Shown here piece by piece: positions 8,488 to 16,056 of a DNA stretch of 41,609 bases. The notes beneath the pieces were generated by a model. The model had not been told where the DNA came from. It did not search any database and saw nothing but the letters and a program-made list of their open reading frames with translations. Each line of letters begins with the position of its first letter. Position 1 is the first letter of the stretch. The position numbers were made by a program, and so were the translations under genes. The stretch comes from an uncultured Clostridia bacterium (GTDB lineage: Bacteria; Bacillota; Clostridia; TANB77; CAG-508). The stretch covers positions 1-41,609 of the forward strand of contig CANRPR010000013.1 of the NCBI GenBank assembly GCA_947632535.1, read 5' to 3'.

Positions 8488-10245
8488 ATGAAAGCCATAG
8501 ATATAAGAAATAAATATTTGAATTTTTTTGAAAAACATGGTCATAAGGTAATACCAAGTGCACCGCTAATTCCTGAAAATGATCCATCTGTATTATTTAC
8601 TACAGCTGGTATGCAGCCTTTGGTTCCATATTTATTGGGAGAAAAACATCCAGAGGGAAAAAGATTAACAGATTACCAAAAGTGCTTAAGAACAGTAGAT
8701 ATTGACGAGGTTGGAGATAATAGACATTTAACTTTCTTTGAAATGCTTGGAAATTGGTCGCTAGGCGATTATTTTAAAGAAGAATCAATTAAGATGAGTT
8801 TTGAATTTTTAACAAAAGAGTTGCAAATACCAGTGGAAAAGTTATCTGTAACATGTTTTGCAGGAGATGAAGATGCTCCAAGAGATGAAGAATCTGCAAA
8901 AATATGGGAAGAAGTAGGAATGCCAAAAGATCATATATATTTCTTTGGTAAAGATGATAATTGGTGGATAGCAGGAGAAGAAGGACCTTGTGGACCGGAT
9001 ACAGAGATGTTTTATGATACAGGAAAACCAGCTTGTAGTGAACATTGTGATCCTTCATGTGGCTGTGGTAAATATGTTGAAATATGGAATAATGTATTTA
9101 TGGAATATTATAAAACTAATGAAGGCAAATATACAAAATTGGAGCAAAAAAATGTGGATACAGGTTTGGGATTAGAAAGAATGAATATGTTGCTACAAGG
9201 AAAAGAAACACCTTATGATACAGAAATTTTTGAGCCAATTATGAAGAAATTGCAGCAATTAGCAAAAGTGGATAATATACAAAGTAGAAGAATTGTAGCA
9301 GAGCATTTAAGATCAAGTATAATGGTTATATCAGATGGTGCAAGACCAAGTAATGTTGATAGAGGTTATATTTTAAGAAGATTGATTCGTAGAATGACAC
9401 GACATTTGAATAAATTACAAATTGATTTGAATGAGTTGGAAGGCTTAATAGAACTAAATATATCTGTGCTTTGCGAGATGTATCCAGCATTATTAGATAA
9501 TAAAGAAGTAATAAAGCAAGTTATATTAGAAGAAAAAGACAAATTTGTAAAAACTTTATCAAATGGAGAAAGAGAATTTGCTAAAGTTGTAAAAAGCATG
9601 AAAAGTGAGAATAAAACTTTAATTGATGGTCATACTGTTTTTAAATTATATGATACATATGGTTTTCCACCAGAAGTAACTAAGGATTTAGCAGAGGATG
9701 AAAACTTGCAAATTGATATGGAGGAATTTCAAAGATTATATAAAGAACATCAAGAAAAATCTAGAGCTGGTTCTGAACAAAAATTTAAGGGTGGTTTGTC
9801 TGGAAATGGAGAAATTGAAACAAAATACCATACAGCAACACATTTGTTGAATGCTGCATTGAAACAAGTAATAAGCAAAGACATCCATCAAAGAGGTTCA
9901 AACATTACAACAGAAAGAATGAGATTTGATTTTAACTGTGATCATAAATTAACAGATGAAGAAAAGCAAAAGGTAGAGGATTTAGTTAATGAATGGATAA
10001 AACAAGAAATTCCAGTAACTGTAGAAGAAATGAAAAAAGAAGATGCAATAAAATCTGGTGCAGAGTGTATGTTTATTGAAAAATATCCAGATATGGTTAC
10101 AGTATATTCAATAGGAGATGTCTCAAAAGAATTATGTGGGGGACCACATGTTAAAAACACAGGAGAGCTTGGTACCTTTAAAATAAAGAAAGAAGAAGCA
10201 AGTTCGGCAGGAATAAGAAGAATAAAAGCAGTTCTAGTAGATTAA
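8488..10245 (+). CDS. alaS: Alanyl-tRNA synthetase, compact form
   Basis: Charges tRNA-Ala with alanine in the cytoplasm. At 585 residues it is much shorter than the usual roughly 870. The class II catalytic core (about 1-240; SAPLIPENDPSVLFTTAGMQP, RHLTFFEMLGNWS) and the tRNA-recognition middle (RGYILRRLIRRM) are intact. The editing centre keeps its zinc ligands H448, H452, C550 and H554 (HTATH, CGGPH). Between about 420 and 445 the beta-barrel that normally precedes HTATH seems to be missing, and the protein stops after RRIKAVLVD, so the C-terminal DHHA1/C-Ala region is absent. The HIT gene starts 26 nt later and no remnant is visible, so this looks like a natural short AlaRS rather than a broken gene. 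Confidence 0.88.
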   Translation: MKAIDIRNKYLNFFEKHGHKVIPSAPLIPENDPSVLFTTAGMQPLVPYLLGEKHPEGKRLTDYQKCLRTVDIDEVGDNRHLTFFEMLGNWSLGDYFKEESIKMSFEFLTKELQIPVEKLSVTCFAGDEDAPRDEESAKIWEEVGMPKDHIYFFGKDDNWWIAGEEGPCGPDTEMFYDTGKPACSEHCDPSCGCGKYVEIWNNVFMEYYKTNEGKYTKLEQKNVDTGLGLERMNMLLQGKETPYDTEIFEPIMKKLQQLAKVDNIQSRRIVAEHLRSSIMVISDGARPSNVDRGYILRRLIRRMTRHLNKLQIDLNELEGLIELNISVLCEMYPALLDNKEVIKQVILEEKDKFVKTLSNGEREFAKVVKSMKSENKTLIDGHTVFKLYDTYGFPPEVTKDLAEDENLQIDMEEFQRLYKEHQEKSRAGSEQKFKGGLSGNGEIETKYHTATHLLNAALKQVISKDIHQRGSNITTERMRFDFNCDHKLTDEEKQKVEDLVNEWIKQEIPVTVEEMKKEDAIKSGAECMFIEKYPDMVTVYSIGDVSKELCGGPHVKNTGELGTFKIKKEEASSAGIRRIKAVLVD

Positions 10246-10265
10246 CTAATAATAAGAAAGGATAA

Positions 10266-10616
<351 letters not shown>

Positions 10617-10667
10617 AACAAAAAACTTACAAAAATTTGCATTTATCTATCTTTTTTACATTTTTTG

Positions 10668-10676
10668 TGATATAAT
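10668..10676 (+). promoter_or_regulatory. Extended -10 promoter element before the sortase gene
   Basis: TGA plus TATAAT (10671-10676) lies 45 nt upstream of the sortase ATG. There is no good -35 at the usual distance. Confidence 0.4.
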
Positions 10677-10720
10677 ATATGTATATGGGTAAAATAAAAG
10701 TTGTATAGGAGGTAGAATGT

Positions 10721-11422
10721 ATGTTTAATAGTAAATATAGCAATGTTCTTACTGTACTTTTAATAATAGTAATACTAGTAATAATAGCTTTGCTAGGTTT
10801 TGTAGGATATGATTTTTATAAAAAATATAAAATAAATAAGGATGCATCAGAATATATAGCGCAATATGAAGAAGAAGTAAAACAAAATAATAATGAAATT
10901 GAAGAGCCAGAGGATAATACAGTAACAGATAATAATATAGGAGATGCAACTAATCCACTAGATAAATTAGACGAGATGCAGCAAGGAAATTTATCAGGAG
11001 GAAGTTCTTCTAGCAAAAAAACATATACATATAAAGGATTTACTGTATTAGGAACAATAGAAATTCCTAAAACAGGAATTAATTATCCAATATTATATGA
11101 ACAAACTCCAAAAGCTATTGAAACAGCGGTTTCAAGAATGTATGGTCCAATGCCAAATGAAGTAGGAAATCTAGTTATAATAGGACATAATTATAGAAAT
11201 GGAGCTTTCTTTGGAAAAAATAAGCAATTAGTAGAAGGCGATATTATATATATAACAGATAATAATGGAAAAAAGGTAAAATATACAATCTACAAAAAGC
11301 AAATATTAAATCCAGAAGATACGAGTTATATGACTAGAAATACAAATGGAGCCAGAGAAATATCATTATCTACTTGTACAGACGATAGTAAACAAAGACT
11401 AGTTATATGGGCAAAAGAATAA
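10721..11422 (+). CDS. Sortase family transpeptidase
   Basis: A 233-residue membrane-anchored cysteine transpeptidase that would cleave a sorting signal and attach proteins to the cell wall or to pilins. One membrane helix covers about residues 8-30. A low-complexity acidic/Asn linker follows (about 45-95), then the sortase beta-barrel. The catalytic residues are all visible: H156 in IIGHNY, C219 in LSTCTDD and R226 in QRLVIW. GGAGG precedes the ATG. No LPxTG-type substrate gene is adjacent, so the class (D/E-like or another) and substrate stay open. It appears monocistronic, followed by the tRNA operon promoter. Confidence 0.9.
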   Translation: MFNSKYSNVLTVLLIIVILVIIALLGFVGYDFYKKYKINKDASEYIAQYEEEVKQNNNEIEEPEDNTVTDNNIGDATNPLDKLDEMQQGNLSGGSSSSKKTYTYKGFTVLGTIEIPKTGINYPILYEQTPKAIETAVSRMYGPMPNEVGNLVIIGHNYRNGAFFGKNKQLVEGDIIYITDNNGKKVKYTIYKKQILNPEDTSYMTRNTNGAREISLSTCTDDSKQRLVIWAKE

Positions 11423-11457
11423 AATTTATAAAAATATATAAAAATACGAAAAAAATA

Positions 11458-11486
11458 TTGACAAAAATATATAAATTGAGTAAAAT
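11458..11486 (+). promoter_or_regulatory. Strong sigma-A promoter of the tRNA-His/tRNA-Gln unit
   Basis: Consensus TTGACA (11458-11463), a 17-nt spacer and TAAAAT (11481-11486). The start point would fall near 11492-11494, where a perfect hairpin begins. Confidence 0.8.
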
Positions 11487-11493
11487 ATTATTT

Positions 11494-11526
11494 GCGTTAT
11501 TATGATTGATTTAATCATAATAACGC
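11494..11526 (+). other. 14-bp perfect hairpin at the 5' end of the tRNA transcript
   Basis: Arms 11494-11507 and 11513-11526 are exact complements around a 5-nt loop (GATTT). It starts at the predicted transcription start and ends 5 nt before tRNA-His, so it forms a structured leader that RNase P or another nuclease would remove. There is no T tail, so it is not a terminator. Confidence 0.75.
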
Positions 11527-11531
11527 AGTAT

Positions 11532-11609
11532 GGTGGATGTGGCGTAGTTGGTTAACGCGCCAGTTTGTGGCACTGGAGACCGTGGGTTCGAGTCCCATCT
11601 TCCACCCCA
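11532..11609 (+). tRNA. tRNA-His (anticodon GTG)
   Basis: A full cloverleaf: acceptor GTGGATG with CTTCCAC (one U6-U67 mismatch), D-stem GCG/CGC, anticodon stem CCAGT/ACTGG with loop TTGTGGC, and T-arm GTGGG-TTCGAGT-CCCAT. G at 11532 is the G-1 expected for tRNA-His, opposite discriminator C. CCA is encoded at 11607-11609. Confidence 0.95.
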
Positions 11610-11622
11610 TTAATTTATACAT

Positions 11623-11697
11623 TGGGCTGTAGCCAAGTGGTAAGGCACATGACTTTGACTCATGCATGCGCTAGTTCGAATCTAGCCAGCCCAACCA
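11623..11697 (+). tRNA. tRNA-Gln (anticodon TTG)
   Basis: Acceptor TGGGCTG pairs fully with CAGCCCA. The anticodon stem CATGA/TCATG encloses CTTTGAC with anticodon TTG. The T-arm is GCTAG-TTCGAAT-CTAGC. The discriminator is A and CCA is encoded (11695-11697). It shares a transcript with tRNA-His. Confidence 0.96.
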
Positions 11698-11711
11698 AGT
11701 AAATGATTGCA

Positions 11712-11748
11712 AAAAATAGCTTGTATTTAAGAATACAAGCTATTTTTG
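11712..11748 (+). terminator. Terminator of the tRNA unit
   Basis: A 15-bp stem (11713-11727 with 11732-11746), AAAATAGCTTGTATT and its complement around a 4-nt loop, has T residues in the 3' arm. It is A/T symmetric, so it could also end the XRE gene on the minus strand. Confidence 0.8.
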
Positions 11749-11778
11749 TAGCTATACTTCCATTTGGAAGGAGGATAT

Positions 11779-12039
11779 TTATTTATATTTTTTTCTTATA
11801 TCTGCTAATAAGTCATTAACATCTATTCCTAAAATATATGCAATAGCAAATAATTCATAGTCCTTTACAGTTCTTTTATTGTTCTCGATATCATATAAAC
11901 TTTGTCTATGAATACTAATTCCCATAAGTTCCAGTTTTGCAGATAACTTTTCATAAGATAAATTTTTCTTAATTCTATATTCTTTTAGCAACCTTCCAAT
12001 TACATTCATGTTCTCACCAAATTTTATAATTAATGACAT
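11779..12039 (-). CDS. XRE-family HTH transcriptional regulator
   Basis: An 86-residue protein that is almost entirely a Cro/cI-type helix-turn-helix domain: IGRLLKEYRIKKNLSYEKLSAKLELMGISIHRQSLYDIE (about residues 14-52, shown in part), then LFAIAYILGIDVNDLL. I chose the ATG at 12039 because GGAGTGAT lies just upstream. GTG 12048 and ATG 12009 are alternatives. It is divergent from the gene at 12156, and the intergenic region holds a perfect 14-bp palindrome that could be its operator. It looks like a stand-alone repressor in an accessory patch behind two tRNA genes. Confidence 0.85.
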   Translation of the reverse strand: MSLIIKFGENMNVIGRLLKEYRIKKNLSYEKLSAKLELMGISIHRQSLYDIENNKRTVKDYELFAIAYILGIDVNDLLADIRKKYK

Positions 12040-12098
12040 ATTTATCACTCCACAAATATTATTGTATTGATTTTAATATTTTTTTATGTTATATTTGT

Positions 12099-12112
12099 AA
12101 GTGTTAACACTT
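12099..12112. promoter_or_regulatory. Palindromic candidate operator AAGTGTTAACACTT
   Basis: A perfect 14-bp palindrome in the divergent region between the XRE regulator and the gene at 12156. Its size and place suit a dimeric HTH repressor site controlling both genes. No experimental support is visible. Confidence 0.5.
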
Positions 12113-12155
12113 GAATGTTTTTTTAACTAAAATATATTGTAAGAAAGGGGAAAAT

Positions 12156-12668
12156 ATGGATTCGATTTTTAAAAGTATAACTTTAAGAGAAGCTAAAGAA
12201 TTAGCTGATAAAATCAGAGAAACTAAAGAGTATCATTCTTTAGTAGTAGAATTACAATATTTTATAGATTTACAAGATGAAAAAATTACTAATGAAATAT
12301 TAAATGAATTACAAGAATTAATGAGCAGAATAAAAAAATTAATTGAATTAGATTCAAAAATTAAAGAAAAAGAAAATATGGTTAGTTTATTTGAAGAAAT
12401 TTCTACTTATTTCAAAGAACAGGAAATTAGAAAAGAAGATTTACAAAATATTTTCAATGGTGAATTATTTAAAATTGTTGAAGAAGTGGATTTAATTAGT
12501 GGAAAACAAGAAAAAGAACTTGACTTAATATTTATAACAAGAAAAGGTGCAGATAATTATAAAAAAGAACATAAAAATGAGTACGAAGGTAATTTAAAAA
12601 TTAAGATTATTGATAATAAAGATATATTATTAGAGAGAATTTTAAGGTTAATAGAAAACAACTATTAA
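12156..12668 (+). CDS. Hypothetical helical protein divergent from the XRE regulator
   Basis: A 170-residue, highly charged, predicted mostly alpha-helical cytoplasmic protein. No signal peptide or membrane segment is seen. The N-terminal part (LREAKELADKIRETKEYHSLVVELQ) faintly recalls YlbF/YmcA proteins, but I would not assign that family. The rest is a coiled-coil-like stretch (about 60-110) and a C-terminal part with GKQEKELDLIFITRKGADNYKK. ATG 12156 is chosen because AAAGGGG is 5-6 nt upstream; an in-frame ATG at 12111 overlaps the palindrome and lacks an SD. It is probably regulated by the divergent XRE protein. Confidence 0.6.
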   Translation: MDSIFKSITLREAKELADKIRETKEYHSLVVELQYFIDLQDEKITNEILNELQELMSRIKKLIELDSKIKEKENMVSLFEEISTYFKEQEIRKEDLQNIFNGELFKIVEEVDLISGKQEKELDLIFITRKGADNYKKEHKNEYEGNLKIKIIDNKDILLERILRLIENNY

Positions 12669-12756
12669 AAGTATTTTGTGTAGTTTTGATTTTTGCCAAT
12701 CTTTAGTAATTTATTTTATTTTTTATCTATAATTAGTAGTAAAATGTTTTGAATCA

Positions 12757-12765
12757 TGTTATAAT
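12757..12765 (+). promoter_or_regulatory. Extended -10 element before the 12793 gene
   Basis: TGT followed by TATAAT (12760-12765) lies 28 nt upstream of the start codon. No convincing -35 is seen. Confidence 0.4.
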
Positions 12766-12792
12766 ACAAATAGTAGAGGGGAGTGATTAAAA

Positions 12793-13065
12793 ATGATGTA
12801 TCCATATGTGAAATATGGAGATGAGACAGAAGTTGTTTTTTCAAATGTATATATAGAAAATGATATAGAATGTATAGATGTGCATTTTGAACGACCTACA
12901 GAAAATGGATTTGACTCTGTTAGAATACAATTACCAACATATAAAGTAACGGTATGGGAAGGTAATTATAGCGAAAAAGAGATAGAATTTTTTAAACAAG
13001 TTGTTCAAAATAGTGCGGATTTATTTTATAAATATGCAAAAGAAGGAGGACTTAAAATTGCCTAA
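12793..13065 (+). CDS. Hypothetical protein paired with a DUF4160 gene
   Basis: A 90-residue soluble protein of unrecognised family. The first two thirds look like beta strands (VVFSNVYIENDIECIDVHFER, IQLPTYKVTVWEG, cited in part), followed by a helical tail (EIEFFKQVVQNSADLFYKYAKEG). AGAGGGGAGTGAT precedes the start; ATG 12796 is an alternative. Its last codons overlap the likely original start (TTG 13058) of the DUF4160 gene, so the pair is translationally coupled. DUF4160 proteins often travel with a small partner in toxin-antitoxin-like pairs, and this could be such a partner, but I have no domain evidence. Confidence 0.6.
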   Translation: MMYPYVKYGDETEVVFSNVYIENDIECIDVHFERPTENGFDSVRIQLPTYKVTVWEGNYSEKEIEFFKQVVQNSADLFYKYAKEGGLKIA

Positions 13066-13070
13066 TATAT

Positions 13071-13346
13071 TTGAATGTTATCGGTTATAAAATATATTTT
13101 TGGGCTAATGAAAATAACGAGCCTATTCATGTTCATATTTCAAAAGGAAAACTAACTCAAAATACTACAAAAGTTTGGATAACTAAAATGGGAGGTTGCA
13201 TAGTAGCTAATAATAAGAGCAGAATACCAGAGCATGAATTAAACAAACTATTAAGTATAATCTCAAGACATTATTTTTTAATTGTATCGAAGTGGCAAGA
13301 ATATTATAAAGTAAAAGATATAAATGATGTTAAATTTTATTGTTAA
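13071..13346 (+). CDS. DUF4160 domain protein with disrupted N-terminus
   Basis: A 91-residue small protein with the DUF4160 signature GYKIYFWANENNEPIHVHIS, followed by KVWITK and a C-terminal helix with IISRHYFLIVSKWQEY. Members are often described as toxin-antitoxin-like, with no firm biochemical role. In this frame the only start is TTG 13071, which has no SD. AGGAGGA at about 13043-13049 instead serves TTG 13058, whose frame reads LPNIFECYRL and then stops. Removing one base near 13076-13077 joins LPNIFE to VIGYKIYFW, the expected MPxIF...GYK beginning. So the gene carries a one-base insertion, either a real mutation or a sequencing error. Confidence 0.7.
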   Translation: MNVIGYKIYFWANENNEPIHVHISKGKLTQNTTKVWITKMGGCIVANNKSRIPEHELNKLLSIISRHYFLIVSKWQEYYKVKDINDVKFYC

Positions 13347-13398
13347 TATTTGTCTGTCGAGTAAATCGTTATAATATAAAAGGAAGAGGGTAATATAT

Positions 13399-14373
13399 AT
13401 GTGTACAGCAGTAACTTATAATACAAAGGATCACTACTTTGGACGAAATTTAGATTTGGAGTTTTCATATAATGAAACAGTTACAATAACTCCACGCAAT
13501 TATTCTTTTAAATTCAGACAAGAAAATGAAATAAATAGTCACTACGCAATTATAGGTATGGCATATGTTGCAAACAATTATCCATTATATTATGATGCTA
13601 TAAATGAAAAAGGTTTGGGAATGGCAGGTTTAAATTTTCCAACAAACGCAGATTATAAAGAAATAGAAATAGGAAAGAAAAATATAGCACCTTTTGAATT
13701 TATACCATACATTTTATCACAATGTTCAAATATAGAAGAAGTAAAAAGAATACTAGAAAGTGTAAATATAGCAAAAATTAATTTTAGTGAGGAATTACCG
13801 GCATCACCATTGCATTGGATAATTGCAGATAAAGAAAAATCTATAACAGTTGAAAGTGTAAAAGATGGATTAAAAATATATGATAATTCTGTTGGAGTTC
13901 TTACTAATAATCCAACTTTTGATATACACCTATTTAATTTAAATAATTATATGAGTTTATCTACAAAACCACCTGTAAACAATTTTTCACAGGAATTAAA
14001 TTTAGATACTTATAGTCGTGGAATGGGTGCAATGGGACTTCCTGGAGATTTATCTTCTGCTTCTAGATTTGTAAAGGCTACTTTTACTAAAATGAATTCA
14101 AAATCTGGAAATACAGAATCAGAAAGTATAAGTCAATTCTTTCATATATTAGAATCTGTATATCAACAAAGAGGATGTGTATATATGGGTGATGAAAAGT
14201 ATGAAATAACCATTTACAGTTCTTGTTGCAATATGGATAAAGGTATATATTATTATACTACTTATGAAAATAGTCAAATCACTGGAATAGATATGAATAA
14301 AGAAAATTTGGATGGCAGTGAATTAATAAATTATAATTTAATTAAGGGACAACAAATATTAATGCAAAATTAA
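13399..14373 (+). CDS. Choloylglycine hydrolase family protein (bile salt hydrolase / penicillin V acylase)
   Basis: An Ntn-type linear amide hydrolase, 324 residues. Members deconjugate glycine- or taurine-bound bile salts, or cleave penicillin V or acyl-homoserine lactones. The protein begins MCTAV, so removal of Met exposes the nucleophile Cys2. Other family residues align: R16, D19, N79, the TNNP asparagines N170/N171, and R223 in SASRFV. No signal peptide, so it is cytoplasmic. GGAAGAGGG precedes the start, and a TATAAT box is at 13370-13375. It stands alone, with a shared terminator against the convergent amidase. Bile salt specificity is likely in a gut organism but unproven. Confidence 0.88.
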   Translation: MCTAVTYNTKDHYFGRNLDLEFSYNETVTITPRNYSFKFRQENEINSHYAIIGMAYVANNYPLYYDAINEKGLGMAGLNFPTNADYKEIEIGKKNIAPFEFIPYILSQCSNIEEVKRILESVNIAKINFSEELPASPLHWIIADKEKSITVESVKDGLKIYDNSVGVLTNNPTFDIHLFNLNNYMSLSTKPPVNNFSQELNLDTYSRGMGAMGLPGDLSSASRFVKATFTKMNSKSGNTESESISQFFHILESVYQQRGCVYMGDEKYEITIYSSCCNMDKGIYYYTTYENSQITGIDMNKENLDGSELINYNLIKGQQILMQN

Positions 14374-14401
14374 GTGAAAATAGCAAAATTGAATATAAAA
14401 A

Positions 14402-14449
14402 TTACTGGCTAAAGGATGAAATAATACATCTTTAGCCAGTAACTTTTTA
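14402..14449. terminator. Bidirectional terminator between convergent genes
   Basis: TTACTGGCTAAAG (14402-14414) pairs with CTTTAGCCAGTAA (about 14430-14442), with inner ATG/CAT pairs and one bulged G. A T-rich tail follows on the plus strand. It serves the choloylglycine hydrolase gene and may also serve the minus-strand amidase. Confidence 0.7.
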
Positions 14450-14455
14450 TATTTA

Positions 14456-15832
14456 TTATTTGACTTCACCATCTTTTATGACTTCATTTGGAGACAAAAT
14501 ATTTTGCTTAGCAATATTAACACTAGAATTTGATATAGTAGATGGATCGACAGATATTCTATCAATTAATTTCTCAGCAAGAATTTCCGTACAAACTTTT
14601 GTTGTAACATTAGTTGCCACTTTAATAAATTTCTTTTTAGTATTTTCCTCAGGGTTGTGACTGCCTCCAGTAGATGGAATAAACAGCATTGTTTTCTCAG
14701 TAGCTGGAACATATCCAGTGTCTTGACCTGCATATGATGGCATTTCCATATATTGAACATTGTTTTGGCTACAAACATCTTCAATTAGGCAGTTTAGATA
14801 TGTACTTGTGTTTACCGGAGATCCACTAGAAATTTGGGTTATTGTAGTTTGCGTTTTAGTCTTTTTTTCTACCTTTTGAAGAATATTGTTAAAATCTGCT
14901 AAAACATTATCAGGAGTATTGTCTCCCAGCAATCTGAAATCTATCAAACCTTGTGCATTATTTGGAATTTGATTAAAACTTCTGTTATGTCCAGGAGTGC
15001 TAATTTCTACTTGACTTGCTCTACCTTTTCCTTCTTTTTCATATTTCTTGCCTAATTTTCTGATTTCCTTTCCTACCAATGCAGTAGTATCAACAGCGTT
15101 TACTCTTTTCTTCATAGGTGTAGAACCGGTATGATCAGATTTTCCAGTAACATCATATTGTACTCTGACAGCAGAGCCAATTGAAGTAACAATTCCTAAT
15201 AAATCCTTATTCTTATCTTTTTTGTATTGCTTATTTAAAATTTTATACTGTTCTATATGCGTTTCTAATGCATAATCAACTTTATCAAAGATTTTATCTA
15301 CTTCTTCAACATTATCTACATTTTGATGTAAAAGCTTTTTAGATTCAGATATAGCTTCTCTCAATGTGATTGTTTTACCATCTTCAGATTTTTTTTGAAC
15401 TGTTATCTTATCAAAATCCTCTTCTGTTATAGTTCCATTCAAGTATTTACTTCCTAAACAAGCATTTCCAAACCTGCTAGATTCTTCACAAGAATAAATA
15501 ACTACTTTTACAATTCCATTACAATTTTTATTTTTAATTAATTCTTCAACTGATTTAAGCCCAACTAAAACACCAACAGGTCCATCATATTGACCACCAT
15601 TATAAACAGAATCAGTATGAGAACCAATAGCAATAGTTGCTTTTGGTTTATCTCCAAGTACTATTGTTCCACAAATATTTCCTACTTTATCAGTGCTTAT
15701 TTTCATTCCTAATTCTTGCATTTTTTTAATTATCTTAATTTTATATTCAATATCTTCATTTGTATATGCTAATCTATTAATAGGTTCCTGCAATCCAAAA
15801 TTAAAAAAGTCTTTTAGTTTTACTGTATTCAT
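14456..15832 (-). CDS. M20-family hydantoinase/carbamoylase type amidase
   Basis: A 458-residue dinuclear-metal hydrolase of the N-carbamoyl-L-amino acid hydrolase / allantoate amidohydrolase / beta-ureidopropionase group. Metal-site motifs are GSHTDSV (H72), GGQYDGPVGV (D83), SCEESSRFG (E116/E117) and a C-terminal GGSHNPEE histidine. The dimerisation lid follows KSDHTGSTPM. No signal peptide. GGAGTGAT lies just upstream of the ATG. A promoter is seen at 15861-15889. No hydantoinase, purine or pyrimidine catabolism genes are nearby, so the substrate cannot be told from context. At 458 residues it is somewhat longer than the usual 410-420, with a tail of about 30 residues after the conserved end and an insert near 140-190. 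Confidence 0.88.
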   Translation of the reverse strand: MNTVKLKDFFNFGLQEPINRLAYTNEDIEYKIKIIKKMQELGMKISTDKVGNICGTIVLGDKPKATIAIGSHTDSVYNGGQYDGPVGVLVGLKSVEELIKNKNCNGIVKVVIYSCEESSRFGNACLGSKYLNGTITEEDFDKITVQKKSEDGKTITLREAISESKKLLHQNVDNVEEVDKIFDKVDYALETHIEQYKILNKQYKKDKNKDLLGIVTSIGSAVRVQYDVTGKSDHTGSTPMKKRVNAVDTTALVGKEIRKLGKKYEKEGKGRASQVEISTPGHNRSFNQIPNNAQGLIDFRLLGDNTPDNVLADFNNILQKVEKKTKTQTTITQISSGSPVNTSTYLNCLIEDVCSQNNVQYMEMPSYAGQDTGYVPATEKTMLFIPSTGGSHNPEENTKKKFIKVATNVTTKVCTEILAEKLIDRISVDPSTISNSSVNIAKQNILSPNEVIKDGEVK

Positions 15833-15860
15833 TTTATCACTCCTTACATTAACATAAAAT

Positions 15861-15889
15861 ATTTTACCACATAATTACAATATCTGCAA
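15861..15889 (-). promoter_or_regulatory. Promoter of the M20 amidase gene
   Basis: On the minus strand TTGCAG (15889-15884), a 17-nt spacer, then TGG-TAAAAT (-10 at 15866-15861), an extended -10 promoter 28 nt from the start codon. Confidence 0.55.
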
Positions 15890-16056
15890 GATACAAAGTT
15901 GCATTTTAACTAAATTATGACAATAACTTTATAAAAATCAATGAGTATTAGAAAAAAATATTTTTATATATAAAATAACATAATTTGTAAAATATTAATA
16001 AAAAAAGTCGGATATATAGATATAATAAATCAAAAATATAATGGAGGAGGAAGAGT

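Noticed and set aside
15833-16056. Possible DGR template repeat upstream of the MSL gene
   Set aside because: The sequence is uniformly AT-rich and shares nothing with the GC-rich variable region at 71-190, including its GGGTTCCGCCCAGTGCTT end.
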